Below, in pieces: positions 6,990-13,294 of a stretch of 15,833 bases of DNA. This DNA comes from JALOAR01 sp041649615 (GTDB taxonomy: Bacteria > Patescibacteriota > Minisyncoccia > UBA6257 > Colwellbacteraceae). The translations under genes and the position numbers were made by a program. How positions within the stretch are numbered: the stretch's first letter is position 1; the number at the start of each line of letters is the position of its first letter. The notes below the pieces were generated by a model. It did not search any database, was not told the DNA's origin, and saw only the letters and a list, made by a program, of their open reading frames with translations. The stretch lies in NCBI GenBank assembly GCA_041649615.1, contig JBAZMT010000019.1, forward strand, positions 1 through 15,833, given 5' to 3'.

Positions 6990-7022
6990 TCCAACTGCTT
7001 CCCAAGTCCGGAAGCAGTTGGA
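6990..7022 (+). repeat. 13-bp perfect hairpin built from inverted repeat copies
   Basis: Left arm 6990-7002 (TCCAACTGCTTCC) pairs fully with right arm 7010-7022 around a 7-nt loop (CAAGTCC). No T-run follows, so it is a poor intrinsic terminator. It could be extruded as a cruciform, act as a single-strand origin element, or simply be one copy of the repeat in reverse orientation. Its arms are the same unit as the direct repeats around it. Confidence 0.8.
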
Positions 7023-7117
7023 CACGGTGCGTCAATCGATCTTGTGCAAAGAACCTTTCGTGACGGATGTGCTAAATCCTCGAAGAACTCGCGATCCCAA
7101 CTGCTTCCCAACTGCTT

Positions 7118-7144
7118 CCCAACTGCTTCCCGGAAGCACTTGGG
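7118..7144 (+). repeat. Imperfect 27-nt palindrome within the repeat array
   Basis: The third tandem copy with its flanking Cs (7118-7130) faces a degenerate inverted copy (7132-7144), with a single mismatch in 13 positions and centre at 7131. The arms almost touch, so as an RNA or single-strand hairpin the loop would consume the central CCCGG bases. As duplex DNA it would suit binding by a symmetric dimer. Confidence 0.6.
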
Positions 7145-7168
7145 AACTGCTTCCCGAACTGCTTCCCG

Positions 7169-7192
7169 GGGGGGCCCTTGTAAGGGCCCCCC
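7169..7192 (+). terminator. GC-rich hairpin, terminator-like but without a U-tract
   Basis: GGGGGGCCCT (7169-7178) pairs with AGGGCCCCCC (7183-7192) around TTGTAA's central TGTA, giving a 10-bp almost all-GC stem with a 4-nt loop. The following bases are TCCACCGGG, with no T-run, so classical Rho-independent termination is not supported. Its place between the replication and packaging blocks, with no gene across it, suggests a transcription pause or boundary, or a structural origin/packaging element. Confidence 0.5.
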
Positions 7193-7332
7193 TCCACCGG
7201 GATGCAGATTCGGTGTGCGCGAGCTTCCCTGCGAACTGCTTCCCGGGATTGGGACGGGGGCATGGGTCAAAGGAACCCCACCCACGCACCGGCCTGCGGC
7301 AACCCAAAGCTGACCGCTCGCTCTCAAACGCC

Positions 7333-7345
7333 CCAGCTGAGCTGG
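7333..7345 (+). promoter_or_regulatory. Small palindrome upstream of terminase small subunit
   Basis: CCAGCT-G-AGCTGG is a perfect 13-nt palindrome ending 13 bp before the GTG start at 7359. It could be an operator for a dimeric protein, for example autoregulation by the small terminase, which is a helix-turn-helix protein. It is short enough to occur by chance in GC-rich DNA. Confidence 0.3.
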
Positions 7346-7358
7346 TAGGTTTTGAAAC

Positions 7359-7832
7359 GTGGCAGCAAAACCAGCCCCCCCAGCGCTCGACAGGGAACGA
7401 CTCGCGCGAATCATCGTCGATGCGCTCGACATGGGCGACAAGCTCGCCGCAGAGAATGCAGGCGTTTGCGTGCGTTCTGTGGAGCGCTATCGCAGCAAGA
7501 TGGCCGAAGACCCAGAACTTGCGGCACTTGTCGCTGAAAAGAGGAAATCGGCGAACGCTATTTCCGAGGAAGCGTGGCACAAAACCAGGGTGCGGTTCCT
7601 TCGCAGCGCGGTCGCAAAGCTCGAGGAGCTCGTCGCTGACGCGAAGCCCACGCAGATCCGCTTGGTCGCAGGCGCGATCAAGATCGTCGGCGAGCTGCAC
7701 ACCGAAGCAATCACGTTCGCTGCAGCGGGGGACGGCCTAGATGAGCGTGATTCGGGTGCTCAACCGTCTGCAAAGCCTCCGTCGAATGCGCAAGGCGCTG
7801 ATCGAGGAGAGGCAGCGACCCCGGTGCATTGA
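7359..7832 (+). CDS. terS: Terminase small subunit (putative)
   Basis: A 157-aa protein from a GTG at 7359; only a weak AGG at 7347-7349 precedes it. Residues 10-50 form a helix-turn-helix (LARIIVDALDMGDKLAAENAGVCVRSVERYRSKM as a whole, with the turn around AAENAGVC), followed by helices of the oligomerisation type (VRFLRSAVAKLEELV and TQIRLVAGAIKIVGEL). The last 30 residues are low-complexity. That layout and its position directly before the large subunit fit the small terminase, which recognises the phage DNA packaging site and hands it to the motor. The family identification rests on fold pattern and context, not a unique motif. Its 3' end overlaps the large-subunit frame by 92 bp if that gene starts at 7741. 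Confidence 0.7.
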   Translation: MAAKPAPPALDRERLARIIVDALDMGDKLAAENAGVCVRSVERYRSKMAEDPELAALVAEKRKSANAISEEAWHKTRVRFLRSAVAKLEELVADAKPTQIRLVAGAIKIVGELHTEAITFAAAGDGLDERDSGAQPSAKPPSNAQGADRGEAATPVH

Positions 7833-9183
7833 AGGGCCGGACCTTCGCGGGCTGTCGCTCCCCGAATTCGTCGTAGCGGTCAATCCACAGTATGACAGGC
7901 CAGATCACCTAGCGCCAATTGCCGAAGAGCTCGAACGAGCCGAGCAGGGCGACGCGGAAGCGTGCTTTTCTGGACCGCCACAACACGGCAAATCAGAATT
8001 GATCTTCGCCGCCATCGCTCGGTTCATGCTCCGGCACCCCGAGCGACGAAACGCCTATGCGTCATATTCCTCGACCATCGCAGAGCGCAAGAGCAGAATC
8101 ATCCAAGAGTATGCGGTAAAGGCCGGAGTCAAGCTCAACCCTACATGCCAGTCCGCCGGATACTGGCGTACGATGCAGGGGGGCTCGCTCATCGCCACCG
8201 GCGTTGGCGGACCGCTCACGTCGGAGGGCATCGACGGACTACTCATCATCGACGATCCTCACAAGAATCGGCAGGAGGCCGAGTCTCCCGCTCGCCGGCA
8301 GGTCGTGCACGAGTGGCTCACTTCGACGGCTTATTCTCGCAGGCATCCAGGATCGTCTGCGTTCGTCAACCACACCAGGTGGCACGAGGACGATGTGATT
8401 GGCCGGCTGACGAGCGGGGACGAGCCGGTCAAGTCCGTGAGCTTGCAGGCAGTCAACGACGCGGGGGAGCCATTGTGGCCAGCGAGAAGGCCCCTCGCGT
8501 GGCTCGAGAAGATGCGCCGAAGAATCGGCGAGTACGACTGGGAATCGCTCTACCAGAGCAGGCCAAGAAGCAGGGGGGCCAAGGTCTTTCGAGACGCGTT
8601 CTTCTACCTCGACAGGCCAACGATGTTTCGCGTCGGCATCGGAGTCGACTGCGCCTACACCGCATCCACGCGAGCGGACAGAAGCGTAGCGATCGTGATG
8701 GCGCAGGACCTGTCGGTTGTGCATGGCAAGTTCTACCTGCTAAGCGTCTATTCAGAGCAGGTTGAGGCGCCAGCGTTCGCGCAGGTGCTCAAGGGATTGC
8801 AGGTTGCGTGGCCCGGCGCGCCCATACTTTGGTACGGCGCGGGGCCGGAAAAGGGCATAGCCGATCACTTGTGCGATCTCGGTGTGCCGCTTATCTTCGA
8901 GTCGGCGACAACTGACAAGCTTGTTCGGGCCCAGCCGTGCGCGGGTGCGTGGAACCGAGGGGAAATTCTGATCCCAGGTTCGGACGAGGATCGAGGGATG
9001 CTGACGCCAGCGTGGGTTCCAGACTTCATGCGTGTCGTGCTCGGATTCACCGGAGTCAAGGACACTCGAGACGACGAGATCGACGCGATGGCAGCGGCGT
9101 ACGATCTGTTGATCGCGGGGGTTGGGAGCACACTGACTGGAGCTCGCGGACAGCGGCAGGCAGCGAACACGGGAGGATTCTGA
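7741..9183 (+). CDS. terL: Terminase large subunit (packaging ATPase/nuclease)
   Basis: A 480-aa DNA packaging motor. The ATPase domain has Walker A GPPQHGKS (78-85), a coupling-like region YASYSSTIAERKSRI, and Walker B LLIIDDPHKN with Asp171/Asp172; the adjacent Gly-rich TGVGGPLTSEGIDG is typical of phage terminases. The RNase-H-like nuclease domain shows GVDCAYTAS with Asp303 and a C-terminal DDEIDAMAAAYDLL with Asp445 and Asp448. The length is normal for the Terminase_6 type. The ATG at 7741 follows a G-rich stretch (GGGGGAC) that could serve as a Shine-Dalgarno; an in-frame ATG at 7788 lacks one. It powers DNA translocation into the prohead through the portal encoded two genes downstream and cuts the concatemer. 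Confidence 0.93.
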   Translation: MSVIRVLNRLQSLRRMRKALIEERQRPRCIEGPDLRGLSLPEFVVAVNPQYDRPDHLAPIAEELERAEQGDAEACFSGPPQHGKSELIFAAIARFMLRHPERRNAYASYSSTIAERKSRIIQEYAVKAGVKLNPTCQSAGYWRTMQGGSLIATGVGGPLTSEGIDGLLIIDDPHKNRQEAESPARRQVVHEWLTSTAYSRRHPGSSAFVNHTRWHEDDVIGRLTSGDEPVKSVSLQAVNDAGEPLWPARRPLAWLEKMRRRIGEYDWESLYQSRPRSRGAKVFRDAFFYLDRPTMFRVGIGVDCAYTASTRADRSVAIVMAQDLSVVHGKFYLLSVYSEQVEAPAFAQVLKGLQVAWPGAPILWYGAGPEKGIADHLCDLGVPLIFESATTDKLVRAQPCAGAWNRGEILIPGSDEDRGMLTPAWVPDFMRVVLGFTGVKDTRDDEIDAMAAAYDLLIAGVGSTLTGARGQRQAANTGGF

Positions 9184-9184
9184 G

Positions 9185-9487
9185 ATGGGATCAGCGCATA
9201 GTTTGGCCCGAGTATTCTGCATTCGCAAGATGCTCGATCGAGATCGAAGGCACTTCAACGAAGCGATGGGAGACCCGTTCGCCCGCCATCGCATCCGCCC
9301 TCCCCTGTGGCTTGTGCGCATATTCATCGCAGACGGGCCATATCCGATCGTCGACGTGTTTGCCGACACGCAAGTCCGACGCATCCCGTGCGAATTCGCA
9401 TGCGCCGTCGGAAGCACAGTTGCGGTCGAGCGCGAAGCCCACGTGCGACGGTGGGCGGAACCGAACCCAGCCCCCCCACAGGTATAA
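9185..9487 (+). CDS. Hypothetical protein between terminase and portal
   Basis: This encodes 100 residues from the ATG at 9185, two bases after the terminase stop, with GGAGG at 9172-9176 eight nt upstream. The N-terminus is basic and helical (RKMLDRDRRHFNEAMGDPF). The middle has alternating hydrophobic strands (WLVRIFIADGPYPIVDVFAD) suggesting a small beta-sheet, and the end is Pro-rich. The frame that continues into the portal gene is also open here, but its translation is Ser/Arg-rich and shadow-like, so this frame is preferred. No family is recognised. Its placement suggests a head-assembly accessory, but there is no direct evidence. Confidence 0.6.
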   Translation: MGSAHSLARVFCIRKMLDRDRRHFNEAMGDPFARHRIRPPLWLVRIFIADGPYPIVDVFADTQVRRIPCEFACAVGSTVAVEREAHVRRWAEPNPAPPQV

Positions 9488-9494
9488 ACACACC

Positions 9495-12284
9495 ATGGCT
9501 GGCATCGTTGTGCGCTCTACTTCGGACGGGCAAAGCTGGGTTGACGCCAGCACACTTCAAAAACGCATCTTCGGCGGTGGAGAGGTCCCTGACACCGATG
9601 CATGGTATCGCCGATATTACGGCCGATCGCTAACACCCGCGACGATCGAACAGGTGTTGCGACAGGCAGAGGCCGGCTATATGCGCGATCTGACCGACCT
9701 CGAATCAGAGACGGTCGGCATCGACGGGCACCTGTTCAACGCGGTTGGGAAGCGGTTCCCCGCGCTGGCATCGGTGGACTACGACGTCACGCCCGCGACC
9801 GGTCCAGGGCTCGATCCAGCCAAGGCCCAGCAGTGCGCAGAACTGGTGCGCCAGGGGTTCTCGCAGATCCCAAACCTGCGCCAGGCGATCGTTGACCTCA
9901 CATGGGGCCACTTTCACGGGCGCTCGGCGGTCGAGAAGCAATGGATCTACAAGCCAGGCGTCGATCTGAAATGGTCCGTTGCCGAACTGAACTGGATCCA
10001 CCCCCGTCGTCTCAGCTTCGGCCCAGAGCGCGAGCTTCGGCTGAACGATTCGATGTTCCAGCGTGGATACTTCGAGGCCTCAGGGTTCGACCTTCGATCG
10101 GTTCCTTTCAAGTGGATTCAGTTCACTCCGCGCCTTCGAAACGAGTATCCGGAGCGCGAGGGCATCGGGCCGATCTGCCTTTACTGGGCTTACTTCAAGC
10201 GGTTCTCCACCCGTGAGCGGCTGATCCTCATGGAGGTATTCGGCAAGCCATGGCGGATTGTCGAAGTGCAGGACGGCGCCCGAGGCGTTGGCGTCGACCA
10301 GCTCGACCGCGCGCAGGACACCGCCGACAAGCTCGGAGCGAACGCATCTGCGCAGATGCCACCCGGCGTGCATCTCAAGGTCGAGCAGCCAGGGCAGGGA
10401 GCCGGCGAAGTGCACGCTGACGTGGTCGAGCAGGCCAATGACGAGATGTCCAAAGTCGTCAACGGGCAGACGCGAACGAGCTCCGCGAAGAGTGGCGCAG
10501 GGCTCAACTCATCGGCGGATGACGTGGCCGCGTCCGAGCAGGATCAGATTCTGTCGGCGGACGGCTGGCGCCTGTCATCGGTGCTGACCGAGCAGCTCGC
10601 GCGAGACTTCGTCGTTCTCAATCGGGGCCCCGAGTGGGCCGTGTACACACCGAGCATCCTGCTCCGCACGCAGCGGCAAGTGCCTCGCAAGGAGCAGATC
10701 GACAACACGACCAAGACGCTCGCGATGGGGGTGCCACTCAAGCTCGACGAGGTCTACGAGCGCACCGGGTTTGAGAAGCCTGCGAAGGACGACGCGACGG
10801 TGCAGCTCGTCAACGCTGGCGATCGCGACGCATTTGGAAACGCTACATCGATAACGAAGACCGTCATCATCGATCCGACCAAGCCCCCACCCGTGCCACC
10901 GAAACCAGCGCCAGGCACCCCGCCTGTTACCCCCCCTGGTGCGCCTCCGGCAGCTCCGCAAGCGCCGAAACCTCCAGAGCCACCCGCGTCCAACGTCACC
11001 GCATCCACCGACACGATGCCCGAGCCGACCCCTGCCGAGCTGCTCGCCGCGAAGCTGACCGAGTCCGGTGTCGACAGGTGCGAGCACGGAAGCTCGAACC
11101 GATGCCGGCTGTGCGGCGTCGAGCGCGTGCGCGACTTCGAGATTGTCGACGGCGAGACGGTGTGGAAGGTCGCTTGGAAGGCGATCGATCCTACCCCCGC
11201 GAGCGCGACGACATCGATGTCGATCACAGGCGGAGAACTTGTCCTCGCGCGGCACCTACGCGAGTCGACTCGATCGATCTCCGCGCATGGCGATTTGGTC
11301 TGCAAAGCGCGTCAACCAGACTCGCAGAACGGCACCCCTGAGGTCTTGATCGATCGAGGCGTCAGAGACACCGCGCGAGAGACCTCGCGATGGGGCTCGT
11401 CGCTGATCGACGCGACCGAAGGGCTCGACACGGCGGGGGCAATCTTCGAGGCGCTCAACCGGGCCGCGGCTCGCCTGCCCCTCGCCACGTTCGCGCGGGT
11501 AGCAGAGCGCAAGATCCTCCACGGGCTGATGCTTGGGGCTCTCGACTCAATGTGGGAACGCGAGAACGAGGAACTGGTGCCGCTTGAGTCGTTCTCCCAG
11601 GTGCGTGACATGGTGCTGATGGTTGGCGAGCAGCAGCCGCTTCCGTTCGCCGAGCAGCCGTTCGATTGGGCCGTGAGACTCTTCCGCGCGAAGACGGTGC
11701 TCCCACGAGACACGTTCGAGCAGCTGTCAGGGGCAGCCAAGCGCAGGGCGTTCACTGTTGCCAGGCTTGCGCGTCAGGACCTGCTTGCTACCACACACGC
11801 CGAGCTCGCCCGGATGATCCATAGCGGAGAGAATGCGATGGTGACGGGCGAGGGCCCCAGCCTGGGAGAGTTCAAGAAGTTCGCAGCGGCGCGTTTGGAG
11901 TCGGCGGGGTGGGTACCGGCGAATCCGTCGCATGTCGAGACGATCTATCGCACGAACGTCATGGGCGCGTATTCCGACGGCCGAAAGGCTGAGATGGTTC
12001 AGCCTGATGTACTTGCAGCCCGGCCGATATGGCAGGCGCGCGGCGTCGGAGACTCGCGCACCAGGCCGGCCCATAAAGCTGCACACGGTCTGTGCTTCGC
12101 TGCAGGCGATGCGTCATGGCCAGGCACACCATGGGGGTACAATTGCCGTTGCAGGATCATCAGCCGATCGCAGCGGTGGCTTGCAGCTTCGGCCAAGGCC
12201 TTGAGCGCATGCCCTCCTGGAATCCCCGACGATGGCTTCGACTCATCCGAGGGCAGCCTCCTCAGCGACATGGCAGCCGAATAA
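9495..12284 (+). CDS. Portal (DUF935, Mu gp29-like) fused to Mu gpF-like head protein
   Basis: One 929-aa frame from the ATG at 9495 (only a weak AGG at 9480-9482; the frame is open further upstream but not as credible coding). Residues 1-430 resemble DUF935 portals: an RYYGRSLTPATIEQVL start, WGHFHGRSAVEKQW, HPRRLSFGPE, RHLR-type arginines, FGKPWRIVE, and a C-terminal ERTGF. A Pro-rich linker (about 461-498) leads to a small Cys/His knuckle (Cys529, His531, Cys537, Cys540). From about 710 it matches Mu gpF/gp30: PFDWAVRLFRAKTVLP, AFTVARLARQDLL, YRTNVMGAYSDGR (about 817-829), His860 and a final YNCRCRI (882-888). In Mu, portal and gpF are separate genes; here they are one protein. It would form the DNA entry ring and guide head assembly. 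Confidence 0.87.
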   Translation: MAGIVVRSTSDGQSWVDASTLQKRIFGGGEVPDTDAWYRRYYGRSLTPATIEQVLRQAEAGYMRDLTDLESETVGIDGHLFNAVGKRFPALASVDYDVTPATGPGLDPAKAQQCAELVRQGFSQIPNLRQAIVDLTWGHFHGRSAVEKQWIYKPGVDLKWSVAELNWIHPRRLSFGPERELRLNDSMFQRGYFEASGFDLRSVPFKWIQFTPRLRNEYPEREGIGPICLYWAYFKRFSTRERLILMEVFGKPWRIVEVQDGARGVGVDQLDRAQDTADKLGANASAQMPPGVHLKVEQPGQGAGEVHADVVEQANDEMSKVVNGQTRTSSAKSGAGLNSSADDVAASEQDQILSADGWRLSSVLTEQLARDFVVLNRGPEWAVYTPSILLRTQRQVPRKEQIDNTTKTLAMGVPLKLDEVYERTGFEKPAKDDATVQLVNAGDRDAFGNATSITKTVIIDPTKPPPVPPKPAPGTPPVTPPGAPPAAPQAPKPPEPPASNVTASTDTMPEPTPAELLAAKLTESGVDRCEHGSSNRCRLCGVERVRDFEIVDGETVWKVAWKAIDPTPASATTSMSITGGELVLARHLRESTRSISAHGDLVCKARQPDSQNGTPEVLIDRGVRDTARETSRWGSSLIDATEGLDTAGAIFEALNRAAARLPLATFARVAERKILHGLMLGALDSMWERENEELVPLESFSQVRDMVLMVGEQQPLPFAEQPFDWAVRLFRAKTVLPRDTFEQLSGAAKRRAFTVARLARQDLLATTHAELARMIHSGENAMVTGEGPSLGEFKKFAAARLESAGWVPANPSHVETIYRTNVMGAYSDGRKAEMVQPDVLAARPIWQARGVGDSRTRPAHKAAHGLCFAAGDASWPGTPWGYNCRCRIISRSQRWLAASAKALSACPPGIPDDGFDSSEGSLLSDMAAE

Positions 12285-12311
12285 ACCCACGCCCGCCGTA
12301 TCTTCCGGCCC

Positions 12312-13253
12312 ATGCGTACCGGAACGATCGCCTCCCTGGAAACCTCCCCGCTCCTACCCACCGAAGACTGTCTGCTCGAGGTGAACAACCCCGCGGCGAC
12401 TTCGATCAGCTCGTTCAAGGGTGGCGCTCCGAACATGAAAGCGACGCTTGGCTTCATGAACGGGCTGACTACGCTCGTGCATGGCAGCGGGCTATACTTG
12501 TGCGGCGGAGTCGACTGGACCCCAACGGCTGGATGCACCATCACGCTGGTGTTCAATCCGATATCGGGCATCTGGTGCGAGATGGGAAGGTCGCTCCCCG
12601 GTAACGCTCCGAACCTGCAGGACAGTGTCCAGGCAGCATCGACCGGCGCTTCTGCAGCCTCGCACACCACGGGGCTCACGGTGAACTCGGTCACGCAGAA
12701 CCGGCTGTTTTCCGCTGCGAAGTCGCTTCCCGCGAAGGGCGTTTCGATGCATGCGCAGGACGCAGGCGGCGCGGTTCTCGCCCTGCTCAACTTCACCAAC
12801 CAGCTTCCCAGACGGACCATGAATATCGCGCGCAGCGACGCCGGACCCGCGTCGGTGGATTACACCTGTACGTACAAGGATCCCGCTGGCACGCTCGTTC
12901 AGGTCACGCTGGCAGTTCCGAAGAATGGCAACGCGACAACGCCCGTTGCAGGGGAGTGGACGAACGTCGTCACGCTCGTTGACCCGGTGAGCACCAGCGA
13001 CTTTGTGACCGGCGATGGTTTCAGCGTTGGGGAGGCAATCCAGGCGGCGAGTACTCCCGTCCTGAGCTGCAACGGAGTCGTCGAGAACGCTGTGTCCGTG
13101 GAACTCCCCAGTGGAACGATCGTCCCGACGACTGCACCGGACGGCGCGAAGGGGTTCGCCGTGGCCTACGCGGTAACCAACGCACACCCGGTTACCGATG
13201 CCGGTCATGTTCATGCACTGACCGACCCGGGCCATACCCACGCGCTCGCGTAG
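12312..13253 (+). CDS. Putative virion structural protein with C-terminal HxH motifs
   Basis: A 313-aa protein from the ATG at 12312, 27 bp after the portal stop, without a clear Shine-Dalgarno. It is rich in Thr, Ala, Val and Gly with few charges, giving a beta-rich structural look. A segment around 70-95 (CTITLVFNPISGIWCEMG) resembles a fibre or decoration strand, and 180-260 has alternating hydrophobics. It ends in two near-repeats, AGHVHAL (297-303) and PGHTHAL (306-312). HxH pairs of this kind chelate metal in trimeric tail-spike and fibre proteins such as T4 gp12. Its location between gpF and the protease is unusual for a fibre; it may be a head fibre or decoration protein. No family is confidently recognised. 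Confidence 0.65.
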   Translation: MRTGTIASLETSPLLPTEDCLLEVNNPAATSISSFKGGAPNMKATLGFMNGLTTLVHGSGLYLCGGVDWTPTAGCTITLVFNPISGIWCEMGRSLPGNAPNLQDSVQAASTGASAASHTTGLTVNSVTQNRLFSAAKSLPAKGVSMHAQDAGGAVLALLNFTNQLPRRTMNIARSDAGPASVDYTCTYKDPAGTLVQVTLAVPKNGNATTPVAGEWTNVVTLVDPVSTSDFVTGDGFSVGEAIQAASTPVLSCNGVVENAVSVELPSGTIVPTTAPDGAKGFAVAYAVTNAHPVTDAGHVHALTDPGHTHALA

Positions 13254-13294
13254 CCTCGCTCAAATACCACCAAGTCAAGCCTATCGTCCGGGCA

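Larger units (their letters stand above)
6936..7244 (+). repeat. Iteron-like array of AACTGCTTCC(C) repeats
   Basis: Direct copies begin at 6936, 6983, 6993, 7099, 7110, 7121, 7145, 7157 and 7234. Eight of them are the 11-mer AACTGCTTCCC, and the copy at 6983 lacks the last C. Copies 4-6 are strict 11-bp tandem repeats, copies 2-3 are 10 bp apart and copies 7-8 are 12 bp apart, close to one helical turn. A perfect inverted copy lies at 7010-7019 (GGAAGCAGTT) and a one-mismatch inverted copy at 7132-7141. A period of 11 is not a multiple of three, so the pattern is not maintained by a reading frame. I saw no other copies in the window. Confidence 0.9.
6926..7358 (+). other. Noncoding junction between replication and packaging blocks
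   Basis: About 430 bp without a credible gene. The open frames that cross it consist of repeat translations (NCFPTAS, QLLP) and have poor composition. It contains a family of AACTGCTTCC(C) repeats in 6936-7244, two strong hairpins, GCGAATTC twice at 6960-6967 and 6973-6980, and a 13-nt palindrome just before the terminase small-subunit gene. No convincing sigma-70 promoter was found; CTAAAT near 7072-7077 has no matching upstream box. Plausible roles are a replication origin, an early-to-late transcription boundary, or a packaging-site neighbourhood, since pac/cos sites commonly lie near terminase genes. Sequence alone does not decide among these. Confidence 0.75.

Noticed and set aside
7042..7078. 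Possible sigma-70 promoter (TTGTGC and TAAATC)
   Set aside because: The spacing is about 25 bp, well outside 16-18, and neither box is a good match.
6936..7244. Possible CRISPR array
   Set aside because: Units are only 10-11 bp, partly in direct tandem, partly inverted, with irregular gaps and no uniform spacers; no cas genes are present.
6870..7313. Alternative + strand frame across the repeat region
   Set aside because: It begins inside the ATPase gene and encodes mostly repeat-derived NCFPTAS segments; the 11-bp period shows the pattern is not codon-based.
6922..7740. Long + strand frame starting with a GTG that overlaps the ATPase stop and has GGAGG upstream
   Set aside because: Despite the attractive start, its translation is repeat-derived (LLPTASQ, LLPELLPGG) and then a Ser/Arg-rich shadow of the small terminase gene. 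It covers both strong hairpins and is not credible protein.
7962..8765. Long + strand frame inside the large terminase gene
   Set aside because: Arg/His/Gly-rich frame-shifted reading of a gene with clear Walker and nuclease motifs in the other frame.
8937..9494. In-frame upstream extension of the portal gene
   Set aside because: This stretch overlaps the conserved 3' end of the large terminase and the 9185 gene, and its translation is Ser/Arg-rich without portal features; the ATG at 9495 is followed immediately by portal-like sequence.
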